Shown here: in pieces, positions 48,523 through 58,098 of the stretch
Position numbering within the stretch: position 1 is the stretch's first letter
Layout: each line of letters starts with the position of its first letter
NCBI GenBank assembly: GCA_037501455.1
Contig: CM074858.1
Span: 36,205,001 to 36,269,000 of the forward strand
Direction: 5' to 3'
Origin: Lantana camara
Taxonomy: Eukaryota; Streptophyta; Magnoliopsida; Lamiales; Verbenaceae
DNA: 64,000 bases
The notes under the pieces: generated by a model
What the model saw: only the letters and a program-made list of their open reading frames with translations
Told to the model about the DNA's origin: nothing
Database searches by the model: none
Program-made: the position numbers and the translations under genes

Positions 48523-49429
48523 CTTAAGATGTAACGCCCCAACGGTGGGCACCACACCCCCCGCACCATAGCTCAACACGTGTAACGAAACAAGAACTCC
48601 ACACACATGCCAAACCATAGCGAACGGAGATTAACAAAAACAAAACCAACCCTAAGCTAGGCGGGACGTAGACCCTGCACACACAATACTTAACGAATAT
48701 ATGGAAGCGTGATCATGCAGAACAAAATTCAAAACCATGCAAACAGTTGACGGGTTCAGTCTAGCATAATTCCCAATCCCGAAATTAAATCATATCACAA
48801 ATCATAAATATAAACGGGTTCACCTAGTCCGAGCACCTGTCCTAACCTGTCCCGAATTCAAATCATAATTGAACAAACCATACTTAAACATATCCGTTCA
48901 TAGGTTAATAATACAAAACTAAAACTGAATTCAAAATGCAAATGCAAACACCCAACTAATACAAGACTCGACTCCAAGAGACTCACACCGCCTAGCTCGG
49001 ACTCCAAAGCCAAAACCTGCAGAGCTAAAACATAAAGAGAGAGGGGTCAGTCACACTTGACTGAGCGAGGGGTTAACACACGCATGCTATACATAATACA
49101 TATAGCAAAGCACATTAAAAGAAGATGTTCGTGAAGCCGGGATTATTTTTTGCACGCTAAAACATTTCCCCGTGATAATATATATAGGGTGGTTTAGCAA
49201 AATAGAACGAACGAAACTTAACTTATATAATGCGTACATTCAAAACATGCCGACTAAGCACACATATCCAAACATATTTTATTAGGTTAAAAGTATATCA
49301 AATTTTATCTTAATTTGAGAATCTACCCACGTTTCACGAACCTAATACCAACAGAACATGACTCGGTAGGCACGAGTACAACTTATACAAAAAATCAAAA
49401 CGAGTACATACCAGAAAAATACATAGGGT

Positions 49430-49458
49430 GATGGAAGGGTTGCGCGACCCTAACCATC
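49430..49458 (-). other. Conserved hairpin 2 in B LTR
   Basis: GATGG, A, AGGGT, 6-nt loop, ACCCT, AA, CCATC. Same two-part stem with a small internal break as in the other families, about 0.9 kb before the LTR end. Hairpin 1 is not evident in B. Confidence 0.65.
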
Positions 49459-50719
49459 CTTAAGCGGATGAGGGGAGTGCTCAATGTTTCTCAAACCCTC
49501 GGACTCCATCCCCCAACCTATCCTCAGGTGGGTTCCGGTACATTCCTTACACGGAATTTGGGGCCCCAAACTTACACTTACACTTACACGAAAATCGGAA
49601 GCTTAAACCCGCTAGACTCACACTTATATACATAGCACATGCATATTGTACTTGTTATATCGTACGTACATATCACGCCGACCTCAAAATCATAACAGAA
49701 TCAAAGCTTAGCGTACATAGGCTTATACATAGCTTCATACTTGCAAACTTATGGCAAACCCAACAAATACATATTTCACACATATCTACATATACATAGA
49801 GGCTTATAAGTTGCATGCATACGAAAACCGGCACATTTCATAAGGGTATAACTATATCCCAACCTCACCTTATACCAAATGAAGCTGAAGACAAAGCACT
49901 TGATTCACCCCGGAATCAACTTGACGAACAAAACGCCGCCCTGGGTGCACCTGGACAAATTGAAGGTAAAAGACAAGACTTAGACTCAAGAATGAACCAC
50001 AGAGACGCACGGCGTATGTTCATGCATATAGGAGATGCAATCAAGTAGGCATAACATATATTCAAATCAATTACATGCAATCCAAGACATTACATAGTTT
50101 AACATAATCATTTATAATCATATGGCACGTTAAAGGGCGCAATTAATGCATATTAGAAAGCGGAGATACGTAACAAGGTGCATAGATGCTTCGTGCAAAT
50201 AATGCATATTAAATAAGCAACATAAATCACATATAGCAACAAGTACATAAACATACACAAGATAAAACAAGTTAGCAATGATTTCGGAGGTGGCAAGGTG
50301 CAACAAAAGCGGAGGAAAATCACAAGAGATTGTTCCGAGCAAAAATGTGCAAAAGCTGGGAATTTTCCGAAACGGACAAGCTGTAGGAAAACGGTCATAA
50401 CTTGAGTTTGAGAAATGGGAATTGAGTTTTGTTTCTTGGAACTGAAACTATACACACATATATTTAAAATGGTATGTGGCTCAAAATGTGGTTCAAAGTG
50501 AGGCGAAAATGGCGTACGTTTGAAATTGGACGAAAGCAGAATTTTGGTTAGACAGCGAAACAAATTTAAAACGATTATATCTCACAATATTGAATGAATT
50601 TTGATGTGATTCCAATTGGAGGATGTTTTAGACTTCAAGAGGTTTCCGTAGGTTCAAATATCAGGCCAAACAGATCACAAACGAAGGTTGTACGGCCGTG
50701 TCAATATTGGCCTGGAAGC

Positions 50720-50809
50720 TGACACGGCCCTGTCCGAATAAATAAATTTCCAACTCGAACACTCAACACGGCCGTGTTGGAAATGAACTGAGGGCTGACA
50801 CGGCCGTGT
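50720..50809. repeat. Palindrome cluster in B LTR
   Basis: GACACGGCCCTGTC (50720-50733), CAACACGGCCGTGTTG (50764-50779, perfect) and ACACGGCCGTGT (50798-50809, perfect), with a further half-copy near 50690. The left B LTR has decayed copies near 44689-44745. Confidence 0.85.
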
Positions 50810-51656
50810 TGGGTCCTCTTCTCTGAAAAAAAAGAGCAGAAAAGCAAGGGGTCGACGGGGGTGGTTCCCAAACCACCCCAAATCACATACCAATCATATA
50901 ATACACCAAAAACACTCAAAATCAAGGTATATCACATATATATAACACATTATAACATAAATCGGACTTCGAAAAGAGCCCGAGCACCCAAAACACGAAA
51001 TCTAAACTATTCATCATCTTCCCAAATAGGCACATAGATAAGGAATCGAGCTACTAAAGAGGTATTAAATCGAAGCACGTAACGAGAGGGTCACAAATCT
51101 TACCTTAGATCGTTGATTAGACGAACGGGGGTCGGGGTTCTTGAGCTCGAAAGGGGGTTGGCTTTCTTCTTCTTCTTCTCTTCCACTCCCTCTCTCCTTG
51201 CTGGAACCGATCCAAATGGGGGAGAAAAAGAGGGTCCGGCTCCTCTTTAGGCCAAGAAACGGGTCGGATTAACAAAACGGGTAGGATCAAAGGATATCCG
51301 ATCCAAATGGATCGGATTTTAAAACGATAGGGCTATCAAATGGCTTTAGAAAACAAAAGTTAATTTCATCGAATCCGGATCGTGGAAACAAACTCAATGA
51401 AGGGGTCGGAATTCGAATTCGAACTCCCGAGCTTAAGATTTCCACGAAGGCCAAAACATCCTAATTAATTAGGTCCCTAAACTTCAATTATTGGGCATTC
51501 GAGCCCAAACAATTAATTAAATCTAAAGCGCATATAACTTAAATAAATTACACGTTGACATTTAAGGCATACGAATCAAATAAATTCGGAATTAAACTCT
51601 CTTGTGAAGCGTACCTGGAATTGCCGAAGTAGCGGGATGTTACACTACAGCTAAAG

Positions 51657-51668
51657 TGGTATCAGAGC
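51657..51668 (+). other. Primer binding site of element X
   Basis: TGGTATCAGAGC following CTACAGCTAAAG, the X LTR edge as displaced by B. Confidence 0.92.
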
Positions 51669-52229
51669 CCTAGGCTGCAGAAATCTGGGCTTCACGGTTC
51701 ATAGAGTCTCACAAGTATTCTCGTGTCTTTAGTGCTTAAATTGTGATCAATCACTGTTGAGACGGCCGACCAGCATGTGATTTGTTACAATTGTAGTACT
51801 AAACCCTTCCTCAATCAAGTCAATCATACAGTCTTAACCCACACCAAAATCCCGAGTTTTATCAAATCCTTCAGTACTATTCAAAATTATCAAATTCTTG
51901 GTAGATTCGATTACAAGATCTACATCTCCTATATCATACTAGTATTCCTAACTCATGGAAACACTTCACTTACACTTTCTAGTTCGTTCAAACATTAAGA
52001 TTATTAGAATTACTTCAAGATACCAGTAGGATCGGAAAAATAACATAATGACTCCCTGTGCCTTTATATATCTTACCATTGCTAAAGGTATTATGTGTAT
52101 TAAGTGCTCTTACCAGAAATTTTTATTCATATGATAATCTACAAATCATTTTTTAACTATCATGCATTATATACTCACTATAAAGATGATTGCAGGTCAC
52201 GATACTTCCCGAAAAGTAATGATAAAAAG

Positions 52230-52325
52230 GTACGCATTCTAAACAAGCCAGTTACCGTCCTACAAGACCCTAGCGCCATGCATTCATCCATTGCATCACA
52301 AATTATACGTGCATTTACATCTTGA
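52230..52325 (+). pseudogene. Protease remnant of element X
   Basis: About 30 codons aligning with the D protease region: NKPVTVLQDPSAMHSS against D's DPGATHSF segment. The catalytic Asp is visible, but Gly-Ala has become Ser-Ala and the following residues are lost. A stop follows at 52323. Confidence 0.7.
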
Positions 52326-52407
52326 ATAATTTATCTTTTCGTAAGTAAAAATATAGACACTATCTAAAGTTATTATGGGACATGAATAGAATCTGAGGAT
52401 AGATTCT

Positions 52408-52423
52408 CTTTAAGGGGGTGGAT
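52408..52423 (+). other. Polypurine tract of element X
   Basis: CTTTAAGGGGGTGGAT before the LTR start, preceded by GAGGATAGATTCT as in D (GAGGACAGATTCT). Confidence 0.85.
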
Positions 52424-55184
52424 TTTAACATCCCGGATTTCAGGGCTAAGAAGAAATAAGTAACTAAAGGGTTAAGAAGAATTTCATTTAGAGCCTTAGT
52501 TACTATTCACTCATTTTCGTGGAAATTTTCCGAGCCTCCTTTACCAAACCAATATTGGGATCGAATGAATCCTTACAAAATTTTATGAATTTTGATATCA
52601 TTCTCAAACCTTAATTCTCATCGTAACTCCCGTAGTAACCAAAACCGTTCATAAAACCCTAGTTTTGCACTAATTGAGGGATTTTCGAATTCTAACATTT
52701 TCCTTATACAATATTATAGTTAAAACGATCCTTGAATTATTTTATGAATTTTCAGGCATTTATCGAAACTTGATTCCAACCGTAGCATATTTTATAAATA
52801 TTTTCTCTTTTAAAAATTATCATTTTATTTAAAACAATTAGCTTTTATTCAATATTCAAAATTTTACTTAAAACATTTCTTGAATTTTTCTCCAAACTAT
52901 GATAATTTTTTCATTCCTTAGACCTCATCATAGCTTCGTTTATATAATACTATCGAGATTTTCATTAGGCTTAACATTTATAACTTTCAAACGAAAAACC
53001 TAAACACTCCACATTTACAATCATAACAAAGCTTATTTTTCACTCATTCTTTTATTATTTTTACCGCTTCAAGTTCTCGTCTCTCGACTCTTGAATAAAT
53101 TTTACATTAATTTATATTTATTTTTATTTACCATGACATCATTCATGACATCACTTTCCCAAAATAGCATTTCTAAAAATAGAAAGTTTAGGGATGTGAA
53201 TTTAACTCTTCCACATCTCTTACAAGAATTCCATACAATTGTGCAATTTAGAAATATTCCACATTTTCTACAAGAATGCCATATACTTGTATGAATTAGA
53301 AATATTCCGCATTTCTTACTAAAATACCATACAAATATGTGGGTTAGAAATCTCCCACATCTCTCATAAATTTTTAGAAATTGCAACATAAGCCCTTAAA
53401 CCATACCTATAAATACCCCTCCAAGCTCATTTCCAAGACTACACAAAATCACTCACTCTCACTCTCTTCCTCACGCCACAACCATCATCCTCTCTACAAG
53501 GTGTACTTTCTTTTATTATTTCATGCTTTATATTATGTTCTTAGTGTAATAATAGTAGTAGCATGCCTAGGATGAATTAAATTATGCTCTAGGAATTTTC
53601 TTTTTATGAAATATATGCCTAAATTGTTAGTTTTATGTACAATGTGTTTACATTATGAATTTTATTTAATTAAATGGATGAATTAGGATGTAACATAATC
53701 TGAGTATGTGCCTGAATATTTATGATTTTATTTGATTAAATTCATGATTAGAATAATTTATTTGGAATTAATTTTACATATAGTGTTACATCATAAGTTT
53801 AATTATGTGTTATGAACTTAGAATTTATTAAATATGATCATGAACTCGTATGAACATATTCATAAGCTTAAGAACACATTCATAATGTTCTTCAACAAAT
53901 TAAAGTGCACGTGTGATGGTGTGTATGTGTGTGTGTTTGATTTATGTTATAAAGTGTTTAATTCATAAGAAATTGAACAGTAAATGTTTTCAATAGTAAT
54001 TTTGACTTTTTGGTCAACCAATAACTAAATAATTTCGAAATAAAATTAAAAATAAATATAAAATAGGTTTTGGAATTTTTAAAGAAAGAATTTATCCGAA
54101 TTATTCCAAAAATCGGTAAATTGTAAAATAATTTCAAAATCAACCTACATTGTTGAACTAAACCCTAAATATTATTTCTAACATTCCAGTTAGGATCATA
54201 ATGTGATTAATAAATATTTAAGAGGTTAATTAATTCACGAAACCTGATTAATTAATTAAATTTCCTTAAATGGTTAAAATTAGGGTTTATCGGGAATTCT
54301 CTAACGTGTTACAAAATATACACCTTATGTGATTATTTGATTAGAATATTATGTACCTTATGTGCTTATTTGATTAGAATAAAGAACCTAGTCCTAATCC
54401 TATAGTAGTTAATACTTTGAGGCGCAATGGAATCAACATAACATTATCGGACTACCGGTATAGGTGAGGGTTAAAATGTTTTCAACTGGAATCATGCTAT
54501 ACATATGTATCTATATAAAAACTATTTCCAAGCCTACCCATCATTTTGATTTACTACCCTATATACATATTATTGTACTACAATGTCCCTCTTAAGGGAA
54601 AAATACTTTCATGCCGGAATCAACGTTTTACTCGGACGTTATATATTTCAATTCCACTTTATCAAAACATTGATTCCGGGTTATGCAAGCAAAATATTGT
54701 TATTGATTCATGTTATGGGCCTCGGCTGTATCCGTACCGAGCAATTACCCGGAAGGTATCGGGCCGAGGGTATTGTTGTTACTGCGGACTGCCACCACCT
54801 CTTGATAGTGGTTTAACTGAAGGTTAGTTACTTCATGCTAAGGGATCAGGGAGAGATAGCTGCCTCTCGAATCGTGTTCGTGGTCTCTAGGGTTTGCTCC
54901 CCTATTGATATCAATGAGTAGTGGAATTATTATCATATTGGTTTTATTGAAGTATCGGTGTCTTGATCAACGCCGTTACTATTTTTTCATGATTTAAGGA
55001 GTTACAGATGGAGAGGCCTAGCTTGCGGGCATTAATGTTCTTGTTACAAATGGTTCATATTTCTACAAATATTCCAAACCACCGCTATCCCTGTTTTACA
55101 CATATCATGAACTGTTCCATATTTGCTATATCCTATTGTTAATCTTGTAGATCAAGATCTTCTTGATCATATATATATATATAT
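52424..55184 (+). mobile_element. Element X 3' LTR, cut by element C
   Basis: Starts TTTAACATCCCGG (a TG to TT change at the edge), runs 2761 bp and is cut in a (TA)n tract by C; the rest lies beyond the window. It carries the unfilled sites for S1 (54155), A (54409) and the TRIM (54783), which confirm those three insertions. Confidence 0.88.
53408..53415 (+). promoter_or_regulatory. Likely TATA box in X 3' LTR
   Basis: CTATAAATACCCCTCC at about 1 kb into the LTR, followed by a CT-rich leader (CACTCACTCTCACTCTC). Same motif and position as D. Confidence 0.65.
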
Positions 55185-56162
55185 TGTAACGCCCCGGTTT
55201 TCGGATGATCAGGTAAGCACGCCACGTGTGAGTTGAGTGTAGGTTTTATTTTATTTCTTTAATTTTATGATATATTCACATGCGACATTTCATATTTTTA
55301 TAAAATTCATAAAACATTATTTATGTCAATTATTTGAATTCATATCATTGAAAATATTATTTCATAACACGAAAAATGTTTCTTGCATAAAACAATTACC
55401 GAGAGTGATAATATTACCAAATTGTCCCTAGGTAAATATTCTTTAAAATTCTAGGGACTTAATTGTCAATCCTTTAGGGACTTAATTGATCATATTTTAA
55501 AACTTCATATGCTCAATTGCATAGATTGAATTCGTGGAGGATTTATTGGCAATTAGCCTATTTCACAAAAATCAAGAAGGGAATGTAACGGTATAAGCTT
55601 CTTCAAGCTTCCTTGATCAATTCTATCCCAAAAATCTCCCAACAACTTTGCTTCCTTATTCTCGGTTCTTCAAGGAAAAGGGAAGAAGTGATTTTTCAAT
55701 CAATCATCAAGATTTCAAGAAGTTAGCCAAGCTTTTGAGAGTTGATCATCATCTTCATCCATCTTCTTCATTTCTTAGCTTTCAAGGTTGGTTGTGCATG
55801 AATGGATGATTGTTGATCATATTTGTATAGGCTAGGGTTTGAGGTTGATATGGTAGTTGGAGTATTGGAAGAGGGAAACATGAATATGTGATTATATATT
55901 GAATTATAACATGATTTGTAGCTTGAAATTATGGATATTTGGCATGAGTGATCAAGTTTGATCATAAGCTTGAAACCTAGGAAATCTTGTTGATATTGCA
56001 TGTTTTATGTGTTTAAGTGTGATACTGTTATGCTATAAGTGTGTTTGCATCATATTCCCAGAAATTATTGCATTTGGGGTTCAAAAATGGATTTTTGTTG
56101 CTTTGTTGCGCCATTGCCGAGAGCTTCCCCTGTTTCTACTCTGTTTTTCCAGTTGCAGAAAC

Positions 56163-56391
56163 TGGGAACGACCGTTCCCAGCCTCAAGGCTTAGTGGGAA
56201 CGGGCGTTCCCATTTCTTTTCAAATAAAAGGGCGGCCGAGCATGGGAACGGCCGTTCCCATTTTGGCCTTGTGCCCGAAGGGCCGTTCCCAGCTCAAAGG
56301 CGCATTTTAAATGGGGAAAAACGTTGCCGCGTTTTCTGGGCAACGGGAACGACCGTTCCCATTTTACAAAGGGACCCGGAACGGCCGTTCC
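56163..56391. repeat. Palindrome cluster in C 5' LTR
   Basis: Five near-perfect copies: TGGGAACG/CGTTCCCA at 56163-56180, 56195-56212 and 56243-56260, then GGGAACG/CGTTCCC at 56345-56360 and GGAACGGCCGTTCC at 56378-56391, plus a half-copy near 56281. The centres vary (AC, GG, GC) while the arms are kept. Confidence 0.93.
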
Positions 56392-56927
56392 CACCTGTAA
56401 TGCAGAACAAAAGTTTCTGCATAAATTTACGAAATTAGCCCCTCGACCCGACGACTTCTTTGACCCCGAATTGCTATAATATGTGTTAATATGATGTGAA
56501 ACGACATGTTATCATACCACATTGCATTTTCATGGTCGTCTCGACACATTTCCGCCGTTCGTCACATTTTGGTCATTTTAGTTCATGTCTCATGTTTATA
56601 CGTCGTATTTGCACAGGTCACGAGGGCGTGGACGGGGAGCAAGCTCCTTAGAACACTTCTTTATTATATTTTGCAAGAAAGGTGAGGTTTTGTTTTGGTA
56701 AAACGAACCCTATAACCCTTATGTGCTAGTTTTCGGCCAAAACGTATTATATTTATAAATGATTTCAAAACCATGAACATTTCAAGCAAGCAATTCATGA
56801 TTTCAAGCATGTTTGGCGAGTACATGATTGCACGTGGGCCCGAGGGTAATTCGTGAGCCAACCGGGAAAGCAAGGGCTGCCGGGTAACTCCTGAATTATC
56901 CTCACATTGTTGGGATCACCCCCGAAG

Positions 56928-57026
56928 CCACTAGGAGATTAGTGGTGGAAGGAGTTCCGTGTCTAGAGGGTCATGTCCTCTACACACACCATGTCGTGGA
57001 TAGTCGAGCCTTGCAAACTCGCTATC
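56928..57026 (+). other. Conserved hairpin pair in C 5' LTR
   Basis: Hairpin 1: CCACTA, loop GGAGAT, TAGTGG (56928-56945). Hairpin 2: GATAG, unpaired T, CGAG, 9-nt loop, CTCG, CTATC (56999-57026). A GGAGGAAGAAGG string follows. Confidence 0.75.
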
Positions 57027-57851
57027 ACCCGGAGGAAGAAGGAGACTGGGGATTAATCCGGCATGTCGGGTTATCCTCGGGTTATTGCATGATTTCAAGC
57101 ATGAGATTGTTTATGTGAGCACTACATAAATTGCATGATCACGTATTTATCAAGCAAGCAAGCATGATCACGTATTGTTCACGGTTGGGAGTTCGGTTGG
57201 AGATTGCCCCTTACTCGCGGGGCCACATGTTCATGACATTGACAAGCAAGATTAATTAAACGTGTTAAAATGGTTGGTTGTACTCTCGGGCAAAGACTAA
57301 GTTCTTGAATTATATATCTATTTTATTCCAAAGTCTTCACCCGAGGCTACAACCTGCATGTGATGTGTGTTATATATATTATTGCCCCTCACTCAGTCTT
57401 CGGTACACTGATACTTCACTTTTCAGGTACCTTTTGAGCGTGGTTGTACTAGGCGGGAGTTGGTCGAGTCTTGCATCATCACGGGTCTAGCTTGTACCTT
57501 TCATGTATATACTTTTGCTAGATATCATGTCAAGCTCACGATTAGTACATTTTGGATACTTGGTTATGTATATTCTTAAGAGATGATAATGTATTGATAG
57601 TTAGAATTGGTATCTAGACATATCTATTCAATAAATATGGTACCTATACGTATGATTGATTTAATGCTTCCGCTTTTACATTCATGATTTGAGTAATTAT
57701 GTTGGGGAGAGTGTCCCGCCTAGTTCGTCGTTTTATCGTCACCCATTCGCTGTGGTCTTGGTTCATGTATGAACTGTCCATTTCATACGTGGATCGAGGC
57801 TATAGTGCGGGGGATGTGGCGCCTTGGGGTTTAGGGTGCTACATCTACAGG

Positions 57852-57863
57852 TGGTATCAGAGC
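57852..57863 (+). other. Primer binding site of element C
   Basis: TGGTATCAGAGC, 8 bp after the LTR. Confidence 0.96.
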
Positions 57864-58098
57864 CCGGTTGCAAAACCGAGGTTCTCGAGTCGTGTCGAGT
57901 CAGTCTAGGTCGCACGACATAGGATTATGTGGTACTCGGGAGTCTGCATTTGGTTGACTTACCTGAATTACTTATTTCTTTGCATCAATTGAACTACTTG
58001 ACTTTCCTTGAACATGTGCTACTTGATAGTATGGAAATTCTATGCACACATTTGCATTTATTGATCAAGCCACGCATGTTTAGTGATCTAATTTCAGG

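Larger units (their letters stand above)
19667..51644 (-). mobile_element. Element B: gag-only LTR element, split by Y and D
   Basis: Reverse-strand element: 5' LTR 48530-51644, primer site 48511-48522, interior 45570-48529 with one broken gag frame, purine tract beside 45570, 3' LTR in two pieces (19667-20513 and 43591-45569). Flanks are the X LTR end on the left and the X primer-site region (51645 on) on the right. The likely target was TTACA, now diverged to TTAGG (19662-19666) and CTACA (51645-51649). No pol is present, so it would depend on proteins from another element. Confidence 0.85.
48530..51644 (-). mobile_element. Element B 5' LTR, intact, 3115 bp
   Basis: TGTAACGCCCC at 48530 to GATGTTACA at 51644. 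It contains hairpin 2 (49430-49458), the inverted repeat AGCTAGGCGG / CCGCCTAGCT (48655-48664 and 48988-48997), a CAGTC/GACTG hairpin near 49048, the palindrome cluster, and a donor-like AAGGTAAG on the minus strand near 51103. No coding sequence. Confidence 0.9.
51645..52423 (+). mobile_element. Element X interior, mostly deleted
   Basis: Only about 780 bp between the X LTRs: primer site, leader, a short protease remnant and a purine tract. Gag, RT and integrase are absent. The tract and LTRs resemble D, so X is an old relative of D. Confidence 0.82.
55185..57843 (+). mobile_element. Element C 5' LTR, 2659 bp
   Basis: TGTAACGCCCCGG to GGGTGCTACA. It contains a donor-like TTCAAG/GTTGG (GT at 55797), palindromes, the hairpin pair, TTTTCAG ending at 57426, and the inverted repeat ACTAGGCGGGA (57448-57458) / TCCCGCCTAGT (57714-57724). 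The 56007-56438 open frame runs through the palindromes and has no family signature. Confidence 0.93.

Noticed and set aside
56163..56391. Regularly spaced palindromes considered as a CRISPR-like array
   Set aside because: Spacing is irregular, repeats are short palindromes inside an LTR, there are no cas genes, and the context is a plant nuclear genome.
56007..56438. 143-residue forward frame in the C LTR and its copy at 63477-63953
   Set aside because: The frame runs through the palindromes, and its C-terminal part differs between the two LTRs because of the 16 bp duplication; no coding signature.
57852..57863. TGGTATCAGAGC strings considered as tRNA gene fragments
   Set aside because: They are at LTR edges and act as primer sites complementary to initiator tRNA; there is no cloverleaf around them.
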